Source: Gammaproteobacteria bacterium (GTDB taxonomy: Bacteria; Pseudomonadota; Gammaproteobacteria; Pseudomonadales; Pseudohongiellaceae). From it: a stretch of DNA of 64,000 nucleotides. The position numbers and the translations under genes are program-made. Location: assembly GCA_024639905.1 (NCBI GenBank), contig JAHEGE010000006.1, positions 218,310-282,309 on the forward strand, in the 5' to 3' direction. Every line of letters starts with the position of its first letter. Within the stretch, counting starts at the first letter, position 1. Shown here in pieces: positions 17,088 through 26,826 of the stretch. Below the pieces are notes generated by a model. The model worked only from the letters and a program-made list of their open reading frames with translations. It was not told the origin of the DNA and ran no database searches.

Positions 17088-18776
17088 TTGCAGGATCAGT
17101 CAGATGGGTTGCGGGACAGTAACGAAGCCAGTGGTGAGCCCTTACTCAATGGCCCAGAAAAACTGCCACCCGAGCTAGATCCAGCGAAGTTTCAGTCGCT
17201 ACCAGAGCTTATTGGTTACAGCCTGAAGACGCACGCCGACATGGCCGGTTTTAGCTGTTTTGGTAAGACGCTCAGCTACGGCGAAATCGATAGGCTCAGC
17301 GCGAACTTCGCTGCATACCTGCAGCAAAAAACGCCGCTCAAGCCCGGCGATCGAATTGCCATCCAGCTGCCGAATGTTCTGCAATTTCCCATAGCGCTTT
17401 ATGGGGCGCTGCGCGCCGGCCTCGTTGTAGTTAGCACCAATCCTCTCTATACAGAGCAAGAGCTTGAGCACCAATTTAACGATTCTGGCGCTGTTGCCGT
17501 TGTTACTTTGGATGCGTTTGCTGCGAAGATACAATCGGTATTACCGAGGACGCAACTTCAGACGGTGATCGTGGCGAGGCTGGGTGACCTGCAAGCTCCG
17601 CTCAAGGGGCTTGCGTTGAATCTAGCCGCTAAATACCTGAAGAAGATGGTGCCGAGCTGGAGTCTTCCCCAGGCCGTCACTTTTGGCGCCGCAGTGGAGC
17701 CTCAGGCGACCCCCTACGTGCCTCCAACGTTGGGGCGGGAGCAAGTCGCCGTGCTTCTCTATACGGGTGGCACTACGGGAGTCGCAAAAGGCGCTATGCT
17801 CAGTCATGGCAATTTGCTGGCGAACGTCATGCAGTTTAGGTCAAGGTCGGTACTGGTCATGGACGATCGCAGCGAGAATGTCGCAGCGCCGTTGCCGCTG
17901 TACCACAGCTACGCTTTCCTCATGCATTGCTTCGCCATGCCTTACGCAGGAAATCACAATGTTCTCGTTACTAATCCTCGGGACATACCAGGCCTAGTCT
18001 CTACGTTAGAAAAATACCGAATTAACGGGTTCGTGGGCATAAATACGCTGTATTTGGCATTGCTGCGACATCCTTCATTCACTCGCCTCGAACGAGGCGT
18101 GCTTAAGTTTTGCGGCGCAGGCGGCATGGCGATGAGTTCGTCGGTTGCGGAGGAATGGGAATCAGTCACTGGCTGCGAAGTCATCGAAGGATACGGCCTC
18201 ACCGAATGTTCGCCCGCGGTAACCGTAAACATCCCTGGACGAGTAAAACAGGGGACTGTCGGTCTGGCGGTGCCCGAAACAGAACTCTGCACCGCGGATG
18301 AAGCTGGGAATATTCTACCCGCCGGCGAACGTGGCGAGCTTTGGATACGCGGCCCGCAGGTGATGCTTGGGTATTGGGGTCAAGAGCAAGCCACCCGCGA
18401 GGCAATTAATGCTGAGGGATGGTTTAAGAGTGGCGACTACGCAGAGATCGATGTAGAAGGCTTCGTGCGGATAGTCGACAGAAAAAAAGACATGATACTC
18501 GTCTCGGGTTTCAATGTTTTTCCCAACGAGATCGAAGACTGGGTCGATCGCCACGCAAAGGTATTAGAGAGCGCCGCTATCGGCGTTGCCAACGAGAAAA
18601 CGGGAGAGACGGTTAAACTCTTCGTCGTCAAAAACGATGCCTCATTGACAGAAGAAGAGCTGCTCGCTCACTGTCGGGAGGGCCTCACCGCTTACAAGAT
18701 GCCTAAGCAAATCGTGTTTGCAGATGACTTGCCGAAATCAATTATCGGCAAGATTTTGCGTAGAGAACTACGCTAA
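17088..18776 (+). CDS. fadD: Long-chain fatty acyl-CoA synthetase
   Basis: FadD activates long-chain fatty acids to acyl-CoA with ATP, feeding beta-oxidation at the inner membrane. The 562-aa ANL-family enzyme (E. coli 561) has the P-loop LLYTGGTTGVAKGAMLSHGN (about residues 222-241), the adenylate motif GYGLTECSP, the hinge VDRKKDMILVSGFNVFPNEI, and the C-terminal lysine in PKSIIGKILRRELR. It starts at TTG 17088, 7 bp after GGGAGGA, with a hydrophilic 25-residue leader. It is followed 9 bp later by hrpA. Confidence 0.92.
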   Translation: MQDQSDGLRDSNEASGEPLLNGPEKLPPELDPAKFQSLPELIGYSLKTHADMAGFSCFGKTLSYGEIDRLSANFAAYLQQKTPLKPGDRIAIQLPNVLQFPIALYGALRAGLVVVSTNPLYTEQELEHQFNDSGAVAVVTLDAFAAKIQSVLPRTQLQTVIVARLGDLQAPLKGLALNLAAKYLKKMVPSWSLPQAVTFGAAVEPQATPYVPPTLGREQVAVLLYTGGTTGVAKGAMLSHGNLLANVMQFRSRSVLVMDDRSENVAAPLPLYHSYAFLMHCFAMPYAGNHNVLVTNPRDIPGLVSTLEKYRINGFVGINTLYLALLRHPSFTRLERGVLKFCGAGGMAMSSSVAEEWESVTGCEVIEGYGLTECSPAVTVNIPGRVKQGTVGLAVPETELCTADEAGNILPAGERGELWIRGPQVMLGYWGQEQATREAINAEGWFKSGDYAEIDVEGFVRIVDRKKDMILVSGFNVFPNEIEDWVDRHAKVLESAAIGVANEKTGETVKLFVVKNDASLTEEELLAHCREGLTAYKMPKQIVFADDLPKSIIGKILRRELR

Positions 18777-18785
18777 GGAATAGTC

Positions 18786-21700
18786 GTGACACGCTCAAGA
18801 TCCCGTCATGGAGCGCCGCCCGAGAGTTTGCAGGCGCTCCGTGAACAGTGCATCCCATCACAATTGTCGTATCCGCCCCAATTGCCTGTAAGCGCTAAGG
18901 CGCAGGATATCGCGCAACTCATTCGTGATAATCAAGTTGTCGTCATAGCGGGAGACACCGGCTCTGGCAAGACTACACAGCTGCCAAAAATATGTCTTGA
19001 GGCCGGCCTCGGCAGAGCAGGTATTATTGGTCACACTCAGCCGCGACGTTTGGCAGCACTCGCTGTTGCCGAGCGCATCGCCGAGGAGTTGGGGCCAGAG
19101 GCAGGTCGTGGCGTCGGGTCTCAGGTGCGCTTCGATGACCGCAGCGGGCCGAACACATTCCTCAAGCTAATGACCGACGGCATATTACTGGCTGAAATTC
19201 AGGCCGACCGCTCTCTCAGTAAATATGAAGCGATTATCATCGATGAGGCCCACGAACGCTCTCTCAATATTGATTTTCTCCTTGGCTTCCTGCGCGATCT
19301 CATCACACGCCGCGCCGACCTCAAGGTGCTGATTACGTCTGCCACAATCGATGTCGAAAAATTCTCGGCACACTTTGGCGGTGCGCCAATTGTCGCGGTA
19401 GAAGGACGAACGTTTCCCGTAGAGGTCAGATATCGGCCCATCGAAGCGCCTGATGAAGAGCGCAGGCAAGATGACCCACAGTCCGAGGCTATTCTCTCGG
19501 CATTGAATGAGATTATTGATTACGATTCTCATCAGAATGCGCACGGCGACATATTGGTTTTTTTGCCGAGTGAGCGTGAAATACGCGACACCGCGACGGC
19601 GCTGCGCAAAGCAAAGTTGCGAGATATCGAGATTCTTCCACTCTATGGGCGCCTGCAGCATGCTGAGCAGGTGCGCATATTCGCAAGTCATTCTCAGCGC
19701 AGAGTAGTGCTCTCGACCAATGTGGCCGAGACCTCCATTACCGTGCCAGGAATTAACTATGTGATCGATACTGGCACTGCGAGAGTCAGTCGCTACAGTT
19801 TGCAGAGCAAAGTCCAGCGATTACCAATTGAAGCGGTTTCTCAAGCAAGCGCGAATCAGCGTAAGGGCCGCTGCGGGCGTGTCGCTGATGGATTGTGTAT
19901 ACGGCTTTTCAGTGAGCAGGATTTCGAGGCGAGACCCGCCTATACAGACCCGGAAATACAACGCACTAACTTAGCTGCGGTTATCCTGCGGATGCTCCAC
20001 CTTCGGTTAGGTAGCATCGAGGCATTTCCGTTCCTGGAATTGCCAGAGACCAAGGCAATTAACGAAGGTCATAAACTGCTACTGGAGCTGAATGCGATCA
20101 CGACCGAACGCAGGCTTACGGCCATTGGTCGGAAAATGGCTGTGCTGCCTATCGACCCCAAGTACTCGCGAATGCTTGTTGAGGCGCACAGGCTCGGGTG
20201 TTTGAGTGATGTTTTGATTATTGTTAGTGCATTGAGCATTCAGGACCCAAGAGAGGGAAGTGAGCAGAACAAACAGCTTGCGAACGAGCGTCACGCGGAA
20301 TACAAGCACCCTGACTCGGACTTCCTGTCGTTCGTTAACCTCTGGAATACCTATGAGACGCTGCGGCAATCGTCTTCCCAGGGTGAGCTGCGTAAGTACT
20401 GTAAGAAGCAATTCCTGTCGTTTATGCGCATGCGCGAATGGCGCGAGGTGCATCGTCAGCTTCTACTGAGCTGTCAGAAAATAGGGCTGCGAACACGCAC
20501 TGGCGAAAGTGACTATGCCGCTATCCACAAGAGCTTAGTTGTCGGCTCTCTGCACCAGGTCGCACGAAAGTCAGAGGAACGGCATTTCATCGGTACGCGA
20601 AACAAAAAATTCACTCTGTTCGGCTCGTCGGTCCTCGCGCGCTCTGGCGCAAAATGGATTGTCTCAGGTGAACAGATCGAAACCTCGCAGGTTTTTGCTA
20701 CGCAGGCAGCCAAGATTCAACCCGAATGGGTTGAAGAGGTCGCTATGCACCTGGTTAAGAGGGAGTCTTTCGATCCACACTGGAGCCGCAGGCGCCAAGA
20801 GGTGATGGCGTATGAAAAGGTCCACCTGTTCGGGCTCGTTCTCGTCGAAAAAGCGCTCGTTCGGTTTGCTCCTTTGGATCCTGTGGCCGCACGAAATCTG
20901 TTTATTCAACATGGCCTCGTACCTAATCAGGCTGCCAGCGACCTTCGCTTCGTAAAACACAACGCGCTGCTGATAGCGCGCCTCGAAAAGCTAGAAGAAA
21001 AGCTGCGCCGGCCCGATGTTTTTCTTAGCGAGCAGAGTCAAGCTGAATTCTTCGAGAAGCGTCTCCCCCCCGAGGTGTGTTCATCGCGGACGCTAAAGAG
21101 TTGGCTGTCTAGTATCGACGATAAGCAGGGGAACTGCTTAAAGATGAGCGAGGCCGACCTGCTTGAGTCATCAGCACTCCACGCCGCACTCACCGAGTTT
21201 CCTGACGCTGCGTCGATACAAAGCAACCAGTTAAAGATCGATTACGCCTTTGACCCTGGCCGAGACCGCGACGGGGCTACATTGGAAGTTCCTCTAGCGC
21301 TGCTCTCGCAGCTCACTCCTGCCGATGTCGATTGGGCGGTCCCCGGGATCATAAAGGAAAAATGCACGGCTCTCATAAAGGGGTTGCCTAAGGCGCGGCG
21401 CAAGACGCTAATACCCGTAAGTGGCGTTGTTGAACAACTCATGCCGATGATGCAAGCCAGCTCTCATGATCTTGTTGATACGCTGTGCTCGGCGATATTC
21501 GACGTGAGAAAAATACGCATCGAGAGAGCCGAATTCGATGGCGTTGAGCTTCTGCCTCATCTTCAGGTTAAGGTGCGCATCGTCGATGCGGCGGGAAAGG
21601 AGCTGGCGCGCGAGGGCTCCATCCAACGTTTGCAGGCTCAACTCCTTTCGAAACCAGCGGCCGATAAGACCGCCGGACGGGGCAGAGGGGTTCCTTCGAA

Positions 21701-22616
21701 CGCGAGCGCCTCGCCTGCGAGCGTGTTCGGGCACCAGTGCGAGCAGGCTGGGCTTACATCCTGGCCTTCTGAGCCTCTATCAGAATCGTTAGAGGTGGGC
21801 GAAGGGAGTATTAGGCTCTTGCGCTATCCTTGTCTGGTCGACGACGGCAGTTCGGTGAGTGTGCAACTGAGCGCAGACCCGGGGGAGTCTTCTAGCGCGC
21901 ATGCGCGTGGTGTCCTTCGCCTCGCTATGCTTAACAGCGTTCAGCAGCGTAATGCGCTAAAGAAGAGTTTTACCCGCTTTGAGAACGCGCAGGCACTCAG
22001 GATGCCCCCCGGCGTTTCGAGTCTCGCCGAACAGGCTGTCACCTGCTGCTATGCCGCGGCGCTGGGTGAGACGGCGTCAGTGCGTTCTAGCGAGCATTTC
22101 GACCGGCTCATGCAGTCAGTCAAACCGCAGCTCATAGGACTAGGCGATAGGTTGCTTGCGCTCCTCGAAAGCCTTTTAGTGATAAGGCTCACACTTAAGC
22201 TGAGGCTATCCGAGATATCATCAGCGCCTGCCTATCTGTTGAGCGATGCTCAAAGCCAGCTTGAGAGATTGTTTACCCCGAGCTTCATCGCAGACGCTGG
22301 GCTCGCTCGATTGCTTGAATACCCACGCTACCTGGAGGCGCTCCGCTTGCGTTTAGCCAAGGCGCCTTACATGGGGCCTAAGGACGAGGCAGAGACGGCG
22401 TTTATAAAGCGCTGCGACGATCGCTTACGGCATTGTCGAGAGCGCGTTGCGACACAGTATCGACAAGAGGCAAGCCATGCGCTTCTGGATGCGCGGTGGA
22501 TGCTGGAAGAGTATAGAATATCGGTATTCGCCCAAAACCTCAGAACCAAGGTTCCGGTCTCTCCACAGCGAGTGGAACGGGCATTTGAAGAACTGGAAAA
22601 AAGGATTCGTCAGTGA
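18786..22616 (+). CDS. hrpA: ATP-dependent RNA helicase HrpA
   Basis: A DEAH-box helicase of 1276 aa (E. coli HrpA 1300), implicated in mRNA processing and ribosome rescue. Helicase motifs are I GDTGSGKTTQLPK (about residues 57-69), Ia TQPRRLAALAVAERIA, II IIDEAHERSLN, III SATID, V STNVAETSITVPGINYVIDTG and VI QRKGRCGRVADG. The HA2/OB-fold region and the long DUF3418 C-terminus complete the family plan. It starts at GTG 18786 and overlaps mlaA by 4 bp (GTGA). Confidence 0.94.
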   Translation: MTRSRSRHGAPPESLQALREQCIPSQLSYPPQLPVSAKAQDIAQLIRDNQVVVIAGDTGSGKTTQLPKICLEAGLGRAGIIGHTQPRRLAALAVAERIAEELGPEAGRGVGSQVRFDDRSGPNTFLKLMTDGILLAEIQADRSLSKYEAIIIDEAHERSLNIDFLLGFLRDLITRRADLKVLITSATIDVEKFSAHFGGAPIVAVEGRTFPVEVRYRPIEAPDEERRQDDPQSEAILSALNEIIDYDSHQNAHGDILVFLPSEREIRDTATALRKAKLRDIEILPLYGRLQHAEQVRIFASHSQRRVVLSTNVAETSITVPGINYVIDTGTARVSRYSLQSKVQRLPIEAVSQASANQRKGRCGRVADGLCIRLFSEQDFEARPAYTDPEIQRTNLAAVILRMLHLRLGSIEAFPFLELPETKAINEGHKLLLELNAITTERRLTAIGRKMAVLPIDPKYSRMLVEAHRLGCLSDVLIIVSALSIQDPREGSEQNKQLANERHAEYKHPDSDFLSFVNLWNTYETLRQSSSQGELRKYCKKQFLSFMRMREWREVHRQLLLSCQKIGLRTRTGESDYAAIHKSLVVGSLHQVARKSEERHFIGTRNKKFTLFGSSVLARSGAKWIVSGEQIETSQVFATQAAKIQPEWVEEVAMHLVKRESFDPHWSRRRQEVMAYEKVHLFGLVLVEKALVRFAPLDPVAARNLFIQHGLVPNQAASDLRFVKHNALLIARLEKLEEKLRRPDVFLSEQSQAEFFEKRLPPEVCSSRTLKSWLSSIDDKQGNCLKMSEADLLESSALHAALTEFPDAASIQSNQLKIDYAFDPGRDRDGATLEVPLALLSQLTPADVDWAVPGIIKEKCTALIKGLPKARRKTLIPVSGVVEQLMPMMQASSHDLVDTLCSAIFDVRKIRIERAEFDGVELLPHLQVKVRIVDAAGKELAREGSIQRLQAQLLSKPAADKTAGRGRGVPSNASASPASVFGHQCEQAGLTSWPSEPLSESLEVGEGSIRLLRYPCLVDDGSSVSVQLSADPGESSSAHARGVLRLAMLNSVQQRNALKKSFTRFENAQALRMPPGVSSLAEQAVTCCYAAALGETASVRSSEHFDRLMQSVKPQLIGLGDRLLALLESLLVIRLTLKLRLSEISSAPAYLLSDAQSQLERLFTPSFIADAGLARLLEYPRYLEALRLRLAKAPYMGPKDEAETAFIKRCDDRLRHCRERVATQYRQEASHALLDARWMLEEYRISVFAQNLRTKVPVSPQRVERAFEELEKRIRQ

Positions 22617-23317
22617 GCGTTAGGCGCTTATCAACTCCTATTATTGCGTGGTTGCTCTGCCTCCCGGGGCTGTGTCTTGCCAGCCTTGGGGAGGGAGCGG
22701 AATCAGATCCCTGGCGCCAGGCCAACGCGGTAGTCTTCAAATGGAATGACTATTTCGATCAGTTACTTGTTCGCCCCACGGCCTTCGCCTACACCAACCT
22801 GCTCCCTCGTGGAGCGAGGCAGGGCGTAGGCAATTTTTTCAGTAACGTCGATGATGTCAATGTGTTTGCTAACGACCTCTTGCAGCTCAAGTTTGACGCA
22901 GCGCTGAGCGATGGAGGACGCTTCGTCCTTAACAGCACGCTTGGCATAGCGGGGTTTTTCGATGTTGCAAGTAGCGTAGGCCTGCGCAAGAACGAAGAGG
23001 ACTTCGGGCAAACTCTCGCCACTTGGGGCGTGGGGGCGGGTCCGTATGTCATGCTCCCCGTATTTGGGGCGAGCACCGCTCGTGACTCGTTAGGCCTGGT
23101 GCTGGATACGTTGTTTAACCCGGTTCAGTATGTTGAAGATAGATCACTGCGCCTAGGGCTCTATATGCTGGATGAAACTGACAGTCGGTCTGGAATTCTC
23201 GCTTTAGATGAGCTTATTACCGGAGATCGCTACCTATTCGTAAGGGAGGCCTATCTCCAAAGACGCGAATTTCTGATCAGCGACGGAAAGATGGCTGATC
23301 CATTCGGAGACTTCTAA
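22613..23317 (+). CDS. mlaA: MlaA/VacJ-family outer-membrane lipid asymmetry protein
   Basis: MlaA sits in the outer membrane and removes misplaced phospholipids for retrograde transport by MlaC and MlaFEDB. The 234-aa product has the VacJ plan: DPWRQANAVVFKWNDYFDQ (residues about 31-49), then VGNFFSNVDDVNVFANDLLQ, GIAGFFDVASSVGL, DFGQTLATWGVGAGPYVMLPVFG and the downstream Pro-Val-Gln region. The N-terminus is a signal peptide, but I see no good lipobox; LPGLCLAS looks more like a signal-peptidase I site. The GTG start overlaps the hrpA stop. Its stop overlaps the convergent terB stop. Confidence 0.88.
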   Translation: MSVRRLSTPIIAWLLCLPGLCLASLGEGAESDPWRQANAVVFKWNDYFDQLLVRPTAFAYTNLLPRGARQGVGNFFSNVDDVNVFANDLLQLKFDAALSDGGRFVLNSTLGIAGFFDVASSVGLRKNEEDFGQTLATWGVGAGPYVMLPVFGASTARDSLGLVLDTLFNPVQYVEDRSLRLGLYMLDETDSRSGILALDELITGDRYLFVREAYLQRREFLISDGKMADPFGDF

Positions 23318-23784
23318 GTCTGTGAATCCGTCGCCTCGCGGCGAGCGTCACGCACTTCCAATTTTTTCCGAATAAAATCGCTGTGCGACACATAGGTCAG
23401 CTCTGCGACGCGGCGTATGACACCGTCTTCGTAACGGTCTATCTCTCCGTCTGCAAAGGCTATCTCCCACATATTGCTTATAAGCCTGAGCTTCGCCTCG
23501 TAATCGAAACTCGCATTCACTTGGCTGGTGAATTCGTAAAGTGAGGTCGCCTGCGCGGTAGTTTCTTGGGCAAGCTCGCGCAACTCTGAGGCGGCCTCTG
23601 CACCAAGATCAAGAAAATCCACAAGCACGCGCCGGAATGCCGCTTCTTCGCGTTCGTCGAGATGATGATCGCTGTGCATAACCTCCACCATGAGCGCGGC
23701 TGTGATGAGCTTTTCCGAGAGCTCGTTAGCTTCTTGAGGCTCGTCTTTGACCTTTTTTAGCAGTGACTTAATCCTCGTCAGCAT
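23314..23784 (-). CDS. TerB-family (DUF533-like) cytoplasmic protein
   Basis: 156 residues, all-helical TerB fold. The acidic metal-binding motifs are DHHLDEREEAAFRR (about residues 38-51) and ADGEIDRYEDGVIRRV (about 113-128). Isolated TerB proteins are common in gammaproteobacteria. Tellurite resistance should not be assumed, since terZACDE partners are absent. The start overlaps the dusA end by 17 bp, so it is coupled to dusA. Its TAG stop overlaps the mlaA TAA in the tetranucleotide CTAA. Confidence 0.85.
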   Translation of the reverse strand: MLTRIKSLLKKVKDEPQEANELSEKLITAALMVEVMHSDHHLDEREEAAFRRVLVDFLDLGAEAASELRELAQETTAQATSLYEFTSQVNASFDYEAKLRLISNMWEIAFADGEIDRYEDGVIRRVAELTYVSHSDFIRKKLEVRDARREATDSQT

Positions 23785-24820
23785 GGGCTAATCTCCTGTA
23801 GTTTTCGCTGGCAAGCGCCATAGCGTCGACTAACACCTCGATACCTGCTTCAGGCCGATAGGCGTTTTCGCTGAGGTGGCGTCGGAACTGCTTTCCGCCA
23901 TGCACCCCCTTATAGAGTCCTAACAGATGCCGCGTAATATGCTGCAATGGCGTTCCAGCCGCCAGCTGTTGCTCAACATAGGGTAGGTAGGCGCGGAGCA
24001 CCGAATCACGCGTTGTTTGACTAGGCGTTGCCCCGTAGAAACGGGAATCCACGTGGGCAAGCAAGAAAGGATTCTGATAGGCCTCACGGCCGAGCATGAC
24101 GCCATCGACATGCTCTAATTGGGCATGGGCTGTCTCTAAGTCGATGATGCCGCCATTAATGATTATGGCGAGATGACTAAAGTGTTGTTTGAGCCGATAG
24201 ACTCGATCGTAGTCAAGCGGCGGGATATCGCGATTTTGTTTAGGGCTTAATCCTGACAGAATCGCCTTGCGCGCGTGCACGATAAATAACTCGCAACCGG
24301 CATCGGCGACAGTGCCAACAAAATGTTGCAGCGCGACCTCGCTATCCTGGTCGTCAATACCAATGCGGCACTTAACAGTAACCGGGACGTCGACCACCTC
24401 GCGCATCGAGCTCACACAGCGGGCAACGAGTTCAGGTTCCGCCATCAAACAGGCACCGAAAGCGCCCGATTGAACGCGCTCGCTAGGACAACCCACATTA
24501 AGGTTGATCTCACAGTAGCCGGCGGCAGCACCCATTTTCGCGGCGCGTTGTAACTGCTCCGGATCTGAGCCTCCGATCTGCAGTGCGACGGGATATTCTT
24601 CAGGGCTGTGCGCTAGCAGTGCGACGCTATCCCCATGGACCAGCGCAGCACTGGTTACCATCTCGGAATAAAGCATGGCCTCGTTACTGAGGCAGCGCAG
24701 GAACCGGCGATCGTGCCTATCAGTCCAATCCATCATCGGCGCGACGCAGAAGCGATGCTGGGCCGCTAGTGGGTGCGGGTGGCGCTGGTTCATAGGAATG
24801 TCTTGCAATGGAGTTGGCAC
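23768..24820 (-). CDS. dusA: tRNA-dihydrouridine(20/20a) synthase
   Basis: DusA reduces uridines 20/20a in the tRNA D-loop using FMN and NADPH. The 350-aa product contains CVAPMMDWTDRHDRRFLRC (flavin loop), the catalytic cysteine in NVGCPSERVQSGAFGACLM (about residues 107-125), VTVKCRIGIDD and the phosphate-binding NGGIIDLETA. These are DusA rather than DusB/C hallmarks. ATG 24820 is the longest start; ATG 24793 (MNQRHPHPLAAQ) is also plausible. A strong promoter lies upstream on the minus strand. Confidence 0.93.
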   Translation of the reverse strand: MPTPLQDIPMNQRHPHPLAAQHRFCVAPMMDWTDRHDRRFLRCLSNEAMLYSEMVTSAALVHGDSVALLAHSPEEYPVALQIGGSDPEQLQRAAKMGAAAGYCEINLNVGCPSERVQSGAFGACLMAEPELVARCVSSMREVVDVPVTVKCRIGIDDQDSEVALQHFVGTVADAGCELFIVHARKAILSGLSPKQNRDIPPLDYDRVYRLKQHFSHLAIIINGGIIDLETAHAQLEHVDGVMLGREAYQNPFLLAHVDSRFYGATPSQTTRDSVLRAYLPYVEQQLAAGTPLQHITRHLLGLYKGVHGGKQFRRHLSENAYRPEAGIEVLVDAMALASENYRRLAHADED

Positions 24821-24866
24821 AAACGCCTCGCGTCGCTACTGAGTTAGCCCGTGATTACGGGCGGTG

Positions 24867-24895
24867 TATTTAAGCAGAGCGAGGCGACATGTCAA
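24867..24895 (-). promoter_or_regulatory. Sigma-70 promoter of dusA-terB
   Basis: On the minus strand TTGACA (24895-24890), 17 bp, TAAATA (24872-24867), about 47 bp before the dusA start. The -35 is perfect and the spacing optimal. Confidence 0.7.
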
Positions 24896-24930
24896 GGCAG
24901 TGCATGGGTGAGTCTCGATCAGCGTTCGCG

Positions 24931-24936
24931 TATAAT
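24931..24936 (+). promoter_or_regulatory. Candidate -10 element for gltX
   Basis: A perfect TATAAT lies 54 bp before the gltX ATG. No good -35 hexamer is found 16-18 bp upstream, so this is only a candidate. It faces away from the dusA promoter. Confidence 0.4.
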
Positions 24937-24989
24937 TAGTCTTTGCGCTGAAACGCACGCTTGCAGCGCCCACTACGAAGAGAACTAGC

Positions 24990-26495
24990 ATGACCCGAGT
25001 AAGGACCCGCATTGCCCCGTCGCCAACAGGGGATCCACACGTAGGCACCGCCTATATTGCGTTGTTTAATCGTTGTTTCGCACACCAGCATGGCGGTGAG
25101 TTTGTGCTGCGAATAGAGGACACCGATCAGGTCCGGTCTACCCAGCGCTCCGAAGACGATATCCTCGCCTCGCTCCGCTGGCTAGGCCTCGATTGGGATG
25201 AAGGGCCAGGGGTAGGGGGCGAATTCGGCCCTTATCGTCAGAGCGAGCGCAGTGCGATTTACGCTGAACATATCGATATTCTTTTGGAGCGAGGCAGCGC
25301 GTTTCATTGCTTCTGTACTGCTGATCGACTCAATGAGTTGCGACAACAGCAGATGGAGGCGAAGCAGCAGTCTGGTTACGACGGCCATTGCAGTCATCTC
25401 AAGGCGGAAGATGTTCAAGCGCGCTTGGACGCGGGGGAAGAATATGTCATCCGGATGAAGGTGCCGGAAGAGGGCTTCTGCCAATTTAATGACCTGTTAC
25501 GGGGTGATGTGTCTATTACGTGGTCACAGGTCGACATGCAGGTCTTAATGAAGTCCGACGGACTTCCGACCTATCATTTTGCTAATGTGATCGACGATCA
25601 TTTGATGGAAATAAGTCATGTGATACGGGGTGAAGAATGGATAAATTCCGTACCCAAGCACGTCTTGCTCTACCAGTATTTCGATTGGGAGCCGCCCGTG
25701 TTCTGCCACATGCCGCTGCTGCGCAACCCAGACAAGAGCAAGCTGAGTAAGCGCAAGAACCCCACGTCGATCAACTACTACAAGGCCATGGGCTACTTGC
25801 CCGAAGCGCTTCTCAATTACTTGGGGATGATGGGCTGGACGATGCCTGAAGGCGAAGAAGTCTTTAGCCTCGCCGAAATGCAGGCGGCGTTTGACATAGA
25901 ACGCGTAAGCCTCGGCGGCCCAGTTTTCGATATCGTGAAGCTCGATTGGCTTAACGGCAAATATCTACGCGAGCAGGGCGATGACGCGCAGTTTGTCGCG
26001 CGCTTGCTGTCGTGGGCACAAGAGTCTGGCCGGCTTGAGCCGATAGTCCCGCTGTTACGCCAACGGGTAGAGAAGTTAAGCGACGTTGCGCCACTGATTA
26101 ACTACTTTTTTAGTGGGGACGTGGCACTGTCTGCTCACTCTTTCGAACATTGCAAACTCGACGTCCTGCTTAGCATCAAATGTCTTCAGTTCGCGCTCTG
26201 GCGCCTTGAGGGGGTGTCTGAGTGGAATCGTGATGCGGTGGAGCTCGTGCTGATGGCGCTCGCCAAAGAGATGGACGTTAAGGTTCGGGATTTTCTCGCC
26301 CCACTGTTCGTTGCCATTAGCGGACAGGCCGTGTCTTTATCGGTCATCGATTCGATCGCCGTGATCGGCCTCGACCTGTCGCGCGCCAGGCTCCGTCACG
26401 CGATAGAAAGCTTAGGCGGTATTTCAAAGAAACAGGCGAAAGCGCTAGAGAAAGAGTTTGCGGGACTCCCCATTATCGGCGACGCTACGACGTAA
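24990..26495 (+). CDS. gltX: Glutamyl-tRNA synthetase
   Basis: Class I synthetase that charges tRNA-Glu, 501 aa. The HIGH motif appears as [16 protein letters not shown] (about residues 11-26) and the KMSKS loop as KLSKRKNP (about 252-259). The zinc-region cysteines start at CFCTADRL. Discriminating features are GluRS type, with the [21 protein letters not shown] segment quoted here only in outline. A C-terminal anticodon-binding helical domain completes it. A tRNA-Ala gene follows 105 bp downstream. Confidence 0.95.
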   Translation: MTRVRTRIAPSPTGDPHVGTAYIALFNRCFAHQHGGEFVLRIEDTDQVRSTQRSEDDILASLRWLGLDWDEGPGVGGEFGPYRQSERSAIYAEHIDILLERGSAFHCFCTADRLNELRQQQMEAKQQSGYDGHCSHLKAEDVQARLDAGEEYVIRMKVPEEGFCQFNDLLRGDVSITWSQVDMQVLMKSDGLPTYHFANVIDDHLMEISHVIRGEEWINSVPKHVLLYQYFDWEPPVFCHMPLLRNPDKSKLSKRKNPTSINYYKAMGYLPEALLNYLGMMGWTMPEGEEVFSLAEMQAAFDIERVSLGGPVFDIVKLDWLNGKYLREQGDDAQFVARLLSWAQESGRLEPIVPLLRQRVEKLSDVAPLINYFFSGDVALSAHSFEHCKLDVLLSIKCLQFALWRLEGVSEWNRDAVELVLMALAKEMDVKVRDFLAPLFVAISGQAVSLSVIDSIAVIGLDLSRARLRHAIESLGGISKKQAKALEKEFAGLPIIGDATT

Positions 26496-26535
26496 TCGTG
26501 AGCCGAGCTAATGCCGACTGCGCGCTAGATGCGCG

Positions 26536-26564
26536 TTGACACGGAGGGCTTAGCTCACTAGAAT
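26536..26564 (+). promoter_or_regulatory. Sigma-70 promoter of tRNA-Ala
   Basis: TTGACA (26536-26541), 17 bp, TAGAAT (26559-26564), 36 bp before the tRNA. Near-perfect consensus. Confidence 0.8.
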
Positions 26565-26600
26565 GCGCTCTCTTCAGATCCTACCTTGGATCGAGATTTT

Positions 26601-26676
26601 GGGGCCTTAGCTCAGCTGGGAGAGCGCAACACTGGCAGTGTTGAGGTCAGCGGTTCGATCCCGCTAGGCTCCACCA
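26601..26676 (+). tRNA. tRNA-Ala (anticodon GGC)
   Basis: A 76-nt cloverleaf. Acceptor GGGGCCT/AGGCTCC includes the G3-U70 wobble pair that identifies alanine tRNA. Anticodon arm CAACA-CTGGCAG-TGTTG presents GGC. T arm is AGCGG-TTCGATC-CCGCT, with encoded CCA. Confidence 0.97.
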
Positions 26677-26776
26677 AAAATCTCTCTATACTCCTGCACG
26701 TCTGTCTATCGTCTACTGTATACTGAGTGCCGTCTTTCGGGCTTTGTCATTCGACCTCTGGCTTTCGGCTATAGCA

Positions 26777-26814
26777 AAAAAAAGGGCTGACGCGTAAGCG
26801 GCAGCCCTTTTTTG
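26777..26814. terminator. Bidirectional Rho-independent terminator between tRNA-Ala and gltA
   Basis: Stem AAAGGGCTG (26781-26789) and CAGCCCTTT (26802-26810) around a GC-rich loop, with an A run on the left and a T run on the right. It can therefore stop the tRNA-Ala transcript rightward and the gltA transcript leftward. Confidence 0.85.
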
Positions 26815-26826
26815 TTTGCGCCTGAC

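Noticed and set aside
23314..23784. Tellurite-resistance function from the TerB fold
   Set aside because: No other ter genes are nearby, and isolated TerB-fold proteins have diverse or unknown roles.
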